Position numbers and translations under genes: made by a program
NCBI GenBank assembly: GCA_024688685.1
Contig: JAILDX010000039.1
Span: forward strand, 62,001 to 126,000
Direction of reading: 5' to 3'
DNA length: 64,000 bases
Origin: Saccharofermentans sp.
GTDB taxonomy: Bacteria; Bacillota; Clostridia; Saccharofermentanales; Saccharofermentanaceae
Notes under the pieces: model-generated
The model's input: only the letters and a program-made list of their open reading frames with translations
Databases searched by the model: none
What the model was told of the DNA's origin: nothing
Part shown: positions 17,793 through 26,910 of the stretch, piece by piece
Position numbering within the stretch: the first letter of the stretch is position 1
Layout: each line of letters begins with the position of its first letter

Positions 17793-20700
17793 TTAGTTCT
17801 TATCGCCATTATCGCCGTCTTTTTTGTCTTCACCCGGCTTTTTATCTTCCTTGGGTTCAGGCTTCTCTTCGGGCTTGTCGGCAGGCTTCTTCTCAGTCTT
17901 GCCCTCAGCATTGGCTGCCGCCTGCTCTTCCGCTTTGTGCTTTGCTTCTTCCTCATCGTAATGCTTACGGATGTTGGTAATATCATCCGTACTGCCGCCG
18001 CCGACATCATCAGGAGCACGGAACTGATCCTTGATCCTGAGGAATGCATCAACGACATCAGGTGCCAGCTGGGTTCCCGATACCTGAGTAATGATCGAAA
18101 CAGCCTTGTCGAAGTTCATACGCTGCCTGTACGGACGGTTGGAATACATGGCATCGAAAGTATCGGCAACCGCAATGATCTGAGCCACGCGCGGGATCTT
18201 ATCGATCTTATACCCGTGAGGATATCCTCTTCCGTCCGGTCTCTCGTGATGGCACTCGGCACCGATAGCCAGCTCAGGCATGATACTGATATCCTTGAGG
18301 ACTTCGTGACCGTAAGTCGTGTGGGACTTGATCTCATCATACTCTTCAGGCTCCAGTTTTCCGTTCTTATTAAGCACTTCCTTACGGACACCGATCTTTC
18401 CGATATCGTGAAGAAGCGCAATATTGTAGAACTTCTCGAGAGTATCCTCATCATATCCGAGTTCCTTAGCGAGCTTGACGGTATAGTCAGCAACTCGCTT
18501 TGAGTGACCGTTCGTGTATTTGTCCTTCATATCGATCGTCTTAGCAAGCGCCTCGGAAATCTCTCTGATGAGTATTCTCTGTTCTTCTTCTTTCGCACGG
18601 AGTTTCTTTATGCGGTAACGTACATATGCCAGAACGATAAACGTCAGTATGGCGATAAACAGTATGGCTACCACAACAATAAACCAGATCTGCTCGTAGA
18701 TCTTCTTATCCTTAACGATCTCGATACGCATGGTGTTGTGCTCGTTGCCCCGTGAATCGACAATGCTCATGACAAATGTGTATTTGCCGCCTTTCAGGTT
18801 CGTATAGTCCAGAGCGGAAAGTTCATTACGTCTTACTGTTACCTTGGTATCGTCAAATCCTTCAAGACTGTAGGATACCTGCGGATTAACGAGCGAATAA
18901 TTGAATACGTACGCATAGATCGTCACCTTCTTAACATCAGCCGGAACAGAGAACCTGCCGTTGCTGTCAGGATAGATCATCTGTCCGTCAGCCTCGATAT
19001 AGGGGACATTGAGCTTGATGTCAGTATCAAGCCCGAAAGCATTCTCTATATTAACGATCGCAACACCCGTCGTTCCCGCGATATACAGATTGCCGGTACT
19101 TGTCAGAGCACTGTAGGAGTTCGATGTCGCAATGCACGGCAGACCATTGTCCATTCCATAGTACTCAGGCGTAATGGTACCGTTCGCAATAAGCTCTTCC
19201 GCGGGTGAAACATAAATTCCGTTGCTGCTGAGAACCCAGATCTCATCCCTGCTGTTCTCGTAGATATCAAAGTTATTGGAATAAGGGAATCCCCTGACAG
19301 ATGTAATCTGATAATCACCTGTCATGTAAGCAATGGAGTTGCTTGTGACTATCCAGTAAAGATTGCGCGTTCTGTCCTTCTTCACGCGCATGATGACATC
19401 GGAATCAAGACCGTTCTCCGTTCCGAGATGTCTTACGGAAGTACCGCTGATAATGTAGATTCCGCCGCCGTCTGTACCGACTATGATGTCACCGTTCTCT
19501 GCCTCACAGATGGTAAGCACCTCAGTATTCTGTATGCCGCTGCGCTCATCGTAAACCTCTGTAATCTCGTTGCCGTCGATGACCGCAACACCGCCCGTAC
19601 AAGCGGCCAGGATCGTTCCGTCAGGGCGCTCAATGACAGTTCTTACACGCTCTGAAGGCATTCCGTCATCAGTTGTAAAACATGTCGCATTGTGTCCCGT
19701 CAGACGGATAAGACAGTTCTTTCCATATGAGGAGATCCACAGATTGCCTGCGCTGTCCTCCTTTATCGATCTGATCTTGCGGCCGAGAAGAAGGCTGATA
19801 AGGTCAGGCGCCATTATCTTCTCACCTGAAGCAGTCCTGACGCTCCTGAGCACGTAACTCCCCATAACGCCGTCCCTGTCCACGATTATGAGTCCGTTAT
19901 CTGTACCGATAAAAAGCTCCCTGCCCTTCAGGCATGTTGTATTGACTACTCTTGAATTGATCCCGTACTTCTCAAAAGCATCCTGAAAATGGTTCGGGAC
20001 AATCTTCATTACACCCTGCCTGGATGATGTAAACCAGAGGTTGCCTTGATAATCCACGATCATATCCTCTATCGAATTCGTCAGCGGAATGCCCGTGCAC
20101 TGTTCAAACCCGCCTTCGGCATTGATCATACCGATGCCATTATCAGCGCAGATCCAGATCTGATCCTCAACGAACTTGAGACAGTTGATACTGGACAGCG
20201 GCGACACATCGTAAGTATCAAGTACCGTAACATCCTGATCGAGCTCAGCATATATGATCTCTGATCCCGATGTACCGATATAGATCCTGTTCCGGCCCTC
20301 TCTTGAAGGGAGGATACATCTGTAGTTACTGTTGTGAGCCGAGAAAAACCTGTCAGCAACACCGTCCTTCATCGTGAACAGGTCGCCGTCCATGGTAATG
20401 CCGTAAACATAACCGTCGCTGTAAATGAGATGCCTTATATGAGCATTGCGGAGTGATCCTTCGGTAACAGGAGTGAGCGTCATGTCAGGAGAAACAACTG
20501 CGACACCCTGCGTCGTTCCGAGATAGATGTTACCCTTGTCATCTTCCGTGATGGTCCTGACTGATGCGGACTGCAGCCCGTCGGCCATCTTGTAGTAGGT
20601 GTACTGCCCCTTGTCCATCATTGCTACGCCGTTATCGTTCGTACCGATCCAGAGCCTGTCCCTGCTGTCCACGAAAAGCTCAACTACGCTAACGATACCT

Positions 20701-21005
20701 GTCGTCGAATCAATTCTCTCGAAAGTATTCCCGTCGTACCTGACGAGACCGCTGTAGCTTCCGATCCAGATGAAACCGTCAGATGTCTCAACGATGGCCT
20801 TGGCCTCCGAAGTCGGAAGCCTGCCCTTCATCTGGTCGTAAAGGATTGATGAATATCCTCCGACATCCGCAATGGGATCGACAATCTCTGTATCCTCATC
20901 GCCCATCTCGGCATCTGCACTGTCCGCACAAACCGCCAAACCTGCAAACCCCGCAATCATGACGAGGCTTAAAAACATAGCCAGATATCGTTTAAGATTA
21001 AGCAT
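17793..21005 (-). CDS. Extracellular propeller receptor with cytosolic HD-GYP domain
   Basis: A 1070-residue protein: signal peptide (1-27, ending VCA), a long series of Reg_prop-type blades (IVETSDGFIWIGSYSGLVRYD and similar, about 60-640) forming probably two propellers, a Y_Y_Y domain (about 690-760), a membrane helix (about 770-795), an HD-GYP domain (about 815-985) and an acidic and lysine-rich tail (EKKPADKPEEKPEPK). HD-GYP motifs are intact: HDIGKIG and HHERPDGRGYP, so cyclic di-GMP hydrolysis is plausible. Hybrid receptors with this outer part usually carry a histidine kinase, and here the output is a phosphodiesterase. The start ATG 21005 follows AAGGGTG. Confidence 0.93.
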   Translation of the reverse strand: MLNLKRYLAMFLSLVMIAGFAGLAVCADSADAEMGDEDTEIVDPIADVGGYSSILYDQMKGRLPTSEAKAIVETSDGFIWIGSYSGLVRYDGNTFERIDSTTGIVSVVELFVDSRDRLWIGTNDNGVAMMDKGQYTYYKMADGLQSASVRTITEDDKGNIYLGTTQGVAVVSPDMTLTPVTEGSLRNAHIRHLIYSDGYVYGITMDGDLFTMKDGVADRFFSAHNSNYRCILPSREGRNRIYIGTSGSEIIYAELDQDVTVLDTYDVSPLSSINCLKFVEDQIWICADNGIGMINAEGGFEQCTGIPLTNSIEDMIVDYQGNLWFTSSRQGVMKIVPNHFQDAFEKYGINSRVVNTTCLKGRELFIGTDNGLIIVDRDGVMGSYVLRSVRTASGEKIMAPDLISLLLGRKIRSIKEDSAGNLWISSYGKNCLIRLTGHNATCFTTDDGMPSERVRTVIERPDGTILAACTGGVAVIDGNEITEVYDERSGIQNTEVLTICEAENGDIIVGTDGGGIYIISGTSVRHLGTENGLDSDVIMRVKKDRTRNLYWIVTSNSIAYMTGDYQITSVRGFPYSNNFDIYENSRDEIWVLSSNGIYVSPAEELIANGTITPEYYGMDNGLPCIATSNSYSALTSTGNLYIAGTTGVAIVNIENAFGLDTDIKLNVPYIEADGQMIYPDSNGRFSVPADVKKVTIYAYVFNYSLVNPQVSYSLEGFDDTKVTVRRNELSALDYTNLKGGKYTFVMSIVDSRGNEHNTMRIEIVKDKKIYEQIWFIVVVAILFIAILTFIVLAYVRYRIKKLRAKEEEQRILIREISEALAKTIDMKDKYTNGHSKRVADYTVKLAKELGYDEDTLEKFYNIALLHDIGKIGVRKEVLNKNGKLEPEEYDEIKSHTTYGHEVLKDISIMPELAIGAECHHERPDGRGYPHGYKIDKIPRVAQIIAVADTFDAMYSNRPYRQRMNFDKAVSIITQVSGTQLAPDVVDAFLRIKDQFRAPDDVGGGSTDDITNIRKHYDEEEAKHKAEEQAAANAEGKTEKKPADKPEEKPEPKEDKKPGEDKKDGDNGDKN

Positions 21006-21081
21006 ATTAGGGCACCCTTTTTCTATTTAGGATAACCCTTATTATATAATATTTTAAGCGGTCCGCATCATCTCTTCCGCA

Positions 21082-21801
21082 TCATCTCTTCCACGGCCTG
21101 ACGTTTTCCGTCCATCCGTTCTCGTGCCAGTACTTGTAATCCGTGTACCCAGGATCCTGTTTCCCGAGGCTCTGCTGGAGCATCCTGACTGCCATGAACT
21201 TAGCCTTCACTTTGATATTTGTGTGAGCGGGTTTTGTGTAATTGATAGTCCTCATTCGCGATGCGAGAGACTTGAGTTTGCCGGTCATCTCATTCTTCTT
21301 TTTGTCGGGGAGCTTATTCCAGTCGATCTCGCTCATCAGTTTGAAACTGCATGTTTTGATATAGCTGACGCCCCACCAGGAGAGGCTGTCGTGAATGTCT
21401 TTGGCTGTGGATTTCGCGCCCGCACCCAGGCACTGGGTTATGATGACCGCGCGCTTGCCGAACATCTCTTTCGCGGGGCGGTGCGGCATCCATCTGTACC
21501 CGAAATGGTCGAGCATCGCCTTCATCGCACCCGTCGTGTGGAACACATAAGCAGGCGACGTGAACACGAGCAGATCCGCCTCCAGCAGCGCCTTCTCGAT
21601 CTTCTGAACGTAGACGGCGTCCTTGCAAAGGTGCTGGTTACCCCTGAAGCAGACCGTACAGCCCGCACAGAAATTGGGGCAGTCCCTCGGGAGATAGAAC
21701 TCGGTAATCTCGGCGTCGTTCCTGAAACTGTCAAGGAATGCCTCCTTGAGCCTGTATGTCACGCCCTTCTTCTCGCATCCGTTTATAACAGTAATCTTCA
21801 T
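21082..21801 (-). CDS. NADPH-dependent FMN reductase-like flavoprotein
   Basis: A 239-residue flavodoxin-like oxidoreductase. It opens with MKITVINGCEKKGVTYRL, the phosphate-binding loop region, then CAGCTVCFRG, and FTSPAYVFHTTGAMKAMLDHFGYRW, typical of this multimeric flavodoxin group. The extra cysteines (CPNFCAGCTVC) resemble iron-sulfur flavoproteins but do not form a clear cluster motif. It is translationally coupled to the TetR gene (TGATG overlap) and shares its promoter. Confidence 0.88.
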   Translation of the reverse strand: MKITVINGCEKKGVTYRLKEAFLDSFRNDAEITEFYLPRDCPNFCAGCTVCFRGNQHLCKDAVYVQKIEKALLEADLLVFTSPAYVFHTTGAMKAMLDHFGYRWMPHRPAKEMFGKRAVIITQCLGAGAKSTAKDIHDSLSWWGVSYIKTCSFKLMSEIDWNKLPDKKKNEMTGKLKSLASRMRTINYTKPAHTNIKVKAKFMAVRMLQQSLGKQDPGYTDYKYWHENGWTENVRPWKR

Positions 21802-22427
21802 CAGTATTTCCTCCCGTACAGCTCGTTAAACTTTCTTATGTGCTCCACCAGCATCTTCATCGCTTCCGCCTCGCGCTGCGGCTCGCGGTCGCAAATCGTG
21901 AGCAACATGTATATCGGCGCGTAAAAATGGATCGTCATCACCGGAATGTTGTCGGTCACGAGCACGCCCTGCGCCACCATCATCCCGAACATCATCCCCT
22001 GATAAGCGAGCGGATCGTCGACATACTGTCTTGCATAGATGCGCCCCAGCTCCACATCGCGAAACTGCTCGATCGTCAGCATCTTCCTGAACCGCCTCAC
22101 ATAGTCGTCATGCAGGAAGTACGCGAAAAGGTTCTGTCCCAGCTGCACCAGCGCCTCCTCGCCGATCTCCTTATAGATCGCCGCATCAGCCTGCGCATCG
22201 TTGCCCGTTATGTTGAGCGCCTTCGCCTGCTCGAGAAACCTGTTGTTCATCTCCTCGATTATTGCGTTGAAGATCGCCTGCTTGCTCTTGTAGTGCTTGT
22301 AGAGCGACGGCGCTTTTATGCCGACTTTATCGGCTATATCGCTGACGTAGACGTTGGCGTAGCCCTTCTCGGAGAAGAGCGTGAGCGCTTCGTCCAGGAT
22401 CTTTTGTTTTGTTGATGTGGTTTGCAT
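21801..22427 (-). CDS. TetR-family regulator
   Basis: A 208-residue protein with a TetR N-terminal helix-turn-helix (residues 8-55; YVSDIADKVGIKAPSLYKHYKSK) and an all-helical ligand domain. It is first in a two-gene operon with the flavin reductase. Two palindromes in its own promoter indicate autoregulation, and the reductase substrate or a related molecule is a likely inducer. Confidence 0.93.
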   Translation of the reverse strand: MQTTSTKQKILDEALTLFSEKGYANVYVSDIADKVGIKAPSLYKHYKSKQAIFNAIIEEMNNRFLEQAKALNITGNDAQADAAIYKEIGEEALVQLGQNLFAYFLHDDYVRRFRKMLTIEQFRDVELGRIYARQYVDDPLAYQGMMFGMMVAQGVLVTDNIPVMTIHFYAPIYMLLTICDREPQREAEAMKMLVEHIRKFNELYGRKY

Positions 22428-22475
22428 GTTTTGTCTCCTTGGCGCGTCGATTTCCGCTCGTTGATTCCCGAGCGC

Positions 22476-22525
22476 TGGCTAATTCGAATTAGCCAGATTA
22501 TAGGCTAATCGCAATTAGCTGTCAA
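22476..22525 (-). promoter_or_regulatory. TetR operon promoter with two operators
   Basis: Minus strand TTGACA (22520-22525), 17-bp spacer, TATAAT (22497-22502). The spacer holds GCTAAT-N4-ATTAGC (22504-22519) and a 20-bp perfect palindrome with the same half-sites (22476-22495) follows the -10 box. A protein bound at either would block RNA polymerase. The likely binder is the TetR protein of this operon. Confidence 0.85.
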
Positions 22526-22559
22526 GAGGGCAAATTAGATCCGTGTTGTTACACAAGTC

Positions 22560-22598
22560 GTTACACAAAAATCAATTTCAAACGAGTTTTTGTGTAAC
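22560..22598. repeat. 12-bp inverted repeat downstream of the 22626 gene
   Basis: GTTACACAAAAA (22560-22571) and its exact complement (22587-22598) are separated by 15 bp, with a further GTTACACAAG at 22548. It may end transcription from 22626-23048, but no T tract follows. Confidence 0.45.
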
Positions 22599-22625
22599 AG
22601 TACGTACTGAAGTCTGCCGCCCCGA

Positions 22626-23048
22626 TCACTCGCCTTCCGGCGTCCAGGACTGCTGCACCTTCTCGACCTTAATAAAGTCGTCAACCTTAACGGCCACCTG
22701 GTACTCGTCCTCGTAAACTATCTCGCCCGGCGAATCAGTATAAACAACAAAAAACGGATGATGATATTTATCGAGCAGCCACATCGCGGGAGTAATGTAT
22801 CTCATCATTTCTTCCGTGTTCTCCGTCTTAAAAAAGCAGATCACTTTCTCCTGCCTTTTACACGGAGGCGGGTACGGAAGAATGTCGGAGAACCACGCGT
22901 CGATCTCCTTGAAAAGATCGGCGTCCTCCTCTTCCATTACGTTGTCATGGATAAGCTGCCAGCACATCGAAAAGATACCCTTGGCATACTTTGTATTCTC
23001 TGCCAGTTCTCTTCCTTGAATCCTGACATATTTGAATTTCTTTGCCAT
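22626..23048 (-). CDS. Unknown cytosolic protein
   Basis: A 140-residue protein without signal peptide or membrane segments. I do not recognise the family. Visible features are YVRIQGRELAENTKYAKGIF near the start, a Pro-rich turn PYPPPCKR and an acidic C-terminus. The start ATG 23048 follows AAGGGGAT. It lies just downstream of the RelA/SpoT-type gene in the same direction with a 55-bp gap, so it may be expressed with it. Confidence 0.6.
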   Translation of the reverse strand: MAKKFKYVRIQGRELAENTKYAKGIFSMCWQLIHDNVMEEEDADLFKEIDAWFSDILPYPPPCKRQEKVICFFKTENTEEMMRYITPAMWLLDKYHHPFFVVYTDSPGEIVYEDEYQVAVKVDDFIKVEKVQQSWTPEGE

Positions 23049-23103
23049 GACAAAATCCCCTTGGTAAATGCCCAAATGTGCTGATATTTATATTATAGCA
23101 TCC

Positions 23104-24087
23104 TCACCCGATAAGGTCATTCTGGAATCTGGAGAGGTGTTCGTACGGAAGGATCAGTCTGCCGCGGTAGAGGCCGCAGCCGTCATTTACGAGGCTGTTG
23201 TTGACGGCGCCGAACATGTTGACATCGACGCCTTTGAGGTCAAGCTGCTGAAGCATCATGCCGCGCTCGTATGCATCATCAAAAAAGGCATTAACACCGA
23301 CGGGAATTTCCTGACGGCGCATGCGCTCCTTCTCCTGGCGGGCTTCGTAGCCAAGGTGGTTTGCCGGGCCGATCTCGGCTATGTCGTCCATCTGTTTCGT
23401 GCGGAGCTGGACTTCGATGTTGCTGCGCGATGCGTTGTCAAAAAATGATATGTGAAGCGACTGATAACCGAAGGCGTTTGGCCGTTCGATGTAGTCGCGG
23501 TAATACTGCTTGACGTTATCACAAATACGCGTACTGAAAACACTCCGTCCTGAGTGTTCGGGTTCAAATCCGCGGGCCTCAAGAAAATCGGGAAGGGCAT
23601 TTGCGATCTCGTAGAGGCAGCCGATCTCACGTTCCTGTCTGTCGTCGCCTGCCTGAAGATGGCACGCAGGCAGGGAGATGACGATCCTGTACGCGATCAG
23701 GTCTTTGATTCTGCCGATCTGCCCTTTTATCTCTGCCTCGGACGGAAACTCTCCTGTCGAGCAGTAGTGGTCGTAAATGTACTCGACGATGTTGCCGTTT
23801 ATCTTTTCTTCGAGCCTGATGAGCGACTTGATCCTGCCCTTAAATGTAAAAGCGAGAAACGGATATTTATCTGCCAGATACTTGTAGAACTCTCTGATCT
23901 GTTGGGACTGGCACGTGAGGAAGTCGTTGTGCTCGAGAAGCTCGATCATCTGGAGGAGGCAGTTGCTGTGAGCCAGGTCGACGCCGTTGCCGGTTTCGAG
24001 AGCGGAAGCCTTCAGGTCCTGTGAATATCTGTGAAGAATCTTTACTACCGTGTCGCCGTTGTATAAATAGTCGTTAAGATTGATCAT
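23104..24087 (-). CDS. RelA/SpoT-domain nucleotidyltransferase-like protein
   Basis: A 327-residue protein with a single synthetase-type domain (about 60-250). Visible motifs are FKGRIKSLIRLEEKI, IKDLIAYRIVIS, and AFGYQSLHISF followed by IEVQLRTKQMDDIAEIG, corresponding to the regions that bind ATP and the acceptor nucleotide in (p)ppGpp synthetases. There is no HD hydrolase or TGS/ACT region, so it resembles small alarmone synthetases or related toxSAS-type pyrophosphokinases. The start ATG 24087 follows GAGGAGG. It lies downstream of rtcB but behind a terminator-like hairpin. A role in RNA-damage stress is inferred from context. Confidence 0.85.
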   Translation of the reverse strand: MINLNDYLYNGDTVVKILHRYSQDLKASALETGNGVDLAHSNCLLQMIELLEHNDFLTCQSQQIREFYKYLADKYPFLAFTFKGRIKSLIRLEEKINGNIVEYIYDHYCSTGEFPSEAEIKGQIGRIKDLIAYRIVISLPACHLQAGDDRQEREIGCLYEIANALPDFLEARGFEPEHSGRSVFSTRICDNVKQYYRDYIERPNAFGYQSLHISFFDNASRSNIEVQLRTKQMDDIAEIGPANHLGYEARQEKERMRRQEIPVGVNAFFDDAYERGMMLQQLDLKGVDVNMFGAVNNSLVNDGCGLYRGRLILPYEHLSRFQNDLIG

Positions 24088-24100
24088 ATGCCGCCTCCTC

Positions 24101-24144
24101 AAAAAAGAGCAGACAACAACGCTGTCAGGCGCCATTGTCTGCTC
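24101..24144 (-). terminator. Terminator-like hairpin abutting the RelA/SpoT-type gene
   Basis: Ten-base arms GAGCAGACAA/TTGTCTGCTC (24107-24116, 24135-24144) are followed on the minus strand by six T and then immediately by the GAGGAGG ribosome site. It would end rtcB transcripts, or act as an attenuator for the gene behind it. Confidence 0.75.
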
Positions 24145-24191
24145 GGAAGTTATTATAGTAGATAATCAAACCCAATTCAAGGTTCTAAAAC

Positions 24192-25400
24192 TCAGGCCTT
24201 AAAGTTGTAAACAGGCTTGATGACCTCAACAACATCAACTGACTCAGTAATGACATCGATGATGTCTTCGAGAGACTTGTATGCCATGGGAGCCTCGTCG
24301 AGAGTAAACTCGTTGACGGATGTTGTATAAACATCCTTCATTGACTCCCTGTACTCGTCCATCGTGAGGGTGTCTTTCGCCTTCGTTCTGGACATGAGTC
24401 TGCCTGCGCCGTGAGGAGCCGAGAAGTTCCACTCTGGATTGCCCTTACCAACTGCGATGACTGAACCGTCTCTCATGTTGATAGGGATCAGCACCTTCTC
24501 ACCCTTGTGCGCGGCGATCGAACCCTTACGGAGGATCATCTCACCAGTGTCGATATAGTTATGCACCGTATGGAACGCAGCTCCGGATGCAAGGCCGACT
24601 CGGTCGATGAGGATCTCAGCCATCTTCTCCCTGCTCCTTCTCGCGAAAGCCTGGCAGATCTCCACGTCGTGGAGGTAATCTTCAAGGTACTTTCCGAAAA
24701 GATAACAGAGATCTTCGGGCGTGTCAGCACCGCTTGCGTGCGCTGTCCACCGGAGATTCTTCAATGCCTCCTGTATCTCGCTCTTGCGGCCCTGTTCCTT
24801 ATATGTGCTGATGATCTCATCTCTTCTGCAGAGGTACTCGTCATAACCGCTGTTAAGTCTTACCGCAAGTCTCTGATAGTGTTCCGCAACCTGTTTTCCG
24901 AGGTTGCGCGAGCCGGAGTGGATGACAAGGTATCGCGTACCGTCCGAGGACTGATCGATCTCGATGAAGTGGTTTCCTCCTCCGAGAGTTCCGAGGGATC
25001 TTCCGAGTCTTCGTGTATCCTTTAGTTCCCTGTAGCATGCGAGCCCTGTGATATCGAAACGCTCCTGCCTCCCTTCCCAGACACCAGTCCCGGAGGGGAT
25101 ATAATGCGCGGCCTCATCAACCTTCTCAAAGTCGATGTCAGCTTTCCCGAGATCAACTGTGTACATTCCGCAGCCAATGTCCACGCCAACAACGTTGGGT
25201 ACAACCTTATCGGTGATCGTCATTGTCGTTCCGATCGTACATCCCTTGCCTGAATGAACATCCGGCATGATCCTGATCTTTGAGCCCTCAGTCATGGGGT
25301 AATCGCACATTCTTCTGATCTGTTCGATCGCTTCGTCTTCAACTACTTTTGCATAGCATATAGCTGTATTCACCTTTCCTTTAATTTCTATTGCATTCAT
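24192..25400 (-). CDS. rtcB: RtcB-family RNA ligase
   Basis: A 402-residue GTP- and manganese-dependent ligase joining 2',3'-cyclic phosphate or 3'-phosphate ends to 5'-OH ends in RNA repair. Motifs: MPDVHSGKGCTIG, VGVDIGCGM (metal cysteine), GTLGGGNHFIE, VIHSGSRNLGKQVAEHY, KGSIAAHKGE and APHGAGRLMSRTKAKD, whose histidine accepts GMP. Length fits the short RtcB group. It lies 13 bp after the DUF2828 gene and is co-transcribed with it. No archease or RtcA gene is in the window. Confidence 0.95.
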   Translation of the reverse strand: MNAIEIKGKVNTAICYAKVVEDEAIEQIRRMCDYPMTEGSKIRIMPDVHSGKGCTIGTTMTITDKVVPNVVGVDIGCGMYTVDLGKADIDFEKVDEAAHYIPSGTGVWEGRQERFDITGLACYRELKDTRRLGRSLGTLGGGNHFIEIDQSSDGTRYLVIHSGSRNLGKQVAEHYQRLAVRLNSGYDEYLCRRDEIISTYKEQGRKSEIQEALKNLRWTAHASGADTPEDLCYLFGKYLEDYLHDVEICQAFARRSREKMAEILIDRVGLASGAAFHTVHNYIDTGEMILRKGSIAAHKGEKVLIPINMRDGSVIAVGKGNPEWNFSAPHGAGRLMSRTKAKDTLTMDEYRESMKDVYTTSVNEFTLDEAPMAYKSLEDIIDVITESVDVVEVIKPVYNFKA

Positions 25401-25413
25401 TCATAATTCCTTT

Positions 25414-26874
25414 CTATGCAGCGACCCTGCCGTATCTTTCGGCAGAGATAACGCTCATCATAAAGCTGTAAGGATCGAGATTATCGTCCTTCAGCATTGC
25501 GAAGATCTGGGGCGACATTCCGGAAACCAGGACAACGCCCTGCTCGTTCATCGTGACAGGCTGCTGCCTGTTGCGGCTGTTGACGTTCCAGAACACAAGC
25601 TTAGGGAGGCTGAATCCGTTCTTCCCGAACTTCTTCCTTGCGCTCTCAAAGTTGCTCAGATCTGCATATTCTGCACACCAGTCAAACTCCATATCGGAGA
25701 TGATGATGAGCCTTGAAGGCATGTCGCTCTGCTTCATGTGATTCTTCACAGCCGTCTCCAGAATGAGGTCGAAAGTCTCCTCGATATCAGTGTTGCTGCA
25801 CTCGTTAAAACTCATGCAGTATCTGACTTTCTCGAAGATGTCGCGGCCCTTGATCTGCACCAGCTTAGGGTGGCGCGAGAACGTGATGAAGTGGCCTCCG
25901 AACTTGCCCTTATTACGCTCCGCGAAATAGATCCCCAGAGACTCCGCAACAGCCGCAGGAGATGCCAGACCTCCGCCGTACATGGAACCTGAGCCGTCAA
26001 CAACGACAAGCGAATTGTCGGAGTTTACATAGTTCTCCAGCGCATTCCATGTTGTATCGAGTGCCCTGCGCTCATCTTCCGGCATCTCGCGCGTGTTCAG
26101 CACGGGCCTTACGATCTCGTAAGGTGTCAGAGTTCCTGTGTGCATCACGGAAGGATTCTCCTGAACTCTGTTCAGGAACTCACTGTAACGCACGCCGTCG
26201 TTCTTGCTGAATGCATGCCTGTACTTCAGGAGAGCTTTGGAAGGCTGCTTCTCGTAATCGAAAGTGTAGTCTTTCTCTCTCAGATTATTCTCGATGATCT
26301 TGATATAAGCTCTCAAAGAAGACAGAGTCTTCCTGTATTCAGCATCGGACATCTTCAGCGCACGCGCGATCTTTCTGGCGTTCCTGACCGTCTCAGACCT
26401 GCTCGCGTTTACAGAAGGCAGCCACTTTGCCATTAAAGATACTCCGCCATGTGCCTGCATTGACGCAATATCCGCCTGCAAAGTTTCCCTGATGTAAACG
26501 AAAGCTTCCCTCTCGCAATCCGTCCCGATCAGCACAAGGATATCGTCATATCTGCCGTATTCGGCGATGTTCGCGATATTCTTTCTGACTGACTCAGGCT
26601 CAGTCTGCGCAAGGTGTCTGAGAACGGTCCTGAAGAACCTTCTCTCACCGAGACCGCCCCTGATATCTCTTGCATAAAAGAGCGTCTTCATTGCGATGTC
26701 GCGGTCCTCGGCAAATGCTCTCATGAACCTTGTCAGGATCTCGTCATCACTCGCGTTACGCAGTGCTCCCGCGGTCGCGAAAAGGTCCAGACAATCGGAC
26801 ATCGTGCTTCTGTTTGTTACTGCACCATTCTCAGTAAATGTTCTGTTTGTTTCTCTCTTCAAAAAATTAATCAT
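25414..26874 (-). CDS. DUF2828 protein, Ro60/TROVE- and vWA-like
   Basis: A 486-residue protein. The first 290 residues are helical repeats resembling the TROVE/HEAT-like ring of Ro60 (DILTRFMRAFAEDRDIAMKTL, IRGGLGERRFFRTVLRHLA). The C-terminal part is a von Willebrand A domain with a MIDAS-like site (VVVDGSGSMYG, IIISDMEFD). This is the architecture of DUF2828 proteins, which often neighbour RtcB. Ro proteins bind Y RNAs and misfolded RNAs. I place the start at ATG 26874, which follows GGAGAG; an ATG five codons upstream lacks a ribosome site. Two structured RNA candidates lie in its leader. Confidence 0.85.
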   Translation of the reverse strand: MINFLKRETNRTFTENGAVTNRSTMSDCLDLFATAGALRNASDDEILTRFMRAFAEDRDIAMKTLFYARDIRGGLGERRFFRTVLRHLAQTEPESVRKNIANIAEYGRYDDILVLIGTDCEREAFVYIRETLQADIASMQAHGGVSLMAKWLPSVNASRSETVRNARKIARALKMSDAEYRKTLSSLRAYIKIIENNLREKDYTFDYEKQPSKALLKYRHAFSKNDGVRYSEFLNRVQENPSVMHTGTLTPYEIVRPVLNTREMPEDERRALDTTWNALENYVNSDNSLVVVDGSGSMYGGGLASPAAVAESLGIYFAERNKGKFGGHFITFSRHPKLVQIKGRDIFEKVRYCMSFNECSNTDIEETFDLILETAVKNHMKQSDMPSRLIIISDMEFDWCAEYADLSNFESARKKFGKNGFSLPKLVFWNVNSRNRQQPVTMNEQGVVLVSGMSPQIFAMLKDDNLDPYSFMMSVISAERYGRVAA

Positions 26875-26910
26875 AGTTTTTCTCTCCATCCGTTCCCGGA
26901 ATAATTTTTA

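Noticed and set aside
22476..22519. GCTAAT palindromes as members of the iron-box set
   Set aside because: They contain the same letters in the opposite arrangement (GCTAAT...ATTAGC rather than GTTAGC...GCTAAC) and stand at a TetR gene, which explains them.
21124..24024. Long plus-strand open frames opposite the reductase, TetR and RelA/SpoT-type genes
   Set aside because: They mirror well-supported minus-strand genes and show no ribosome sites or family motifs.
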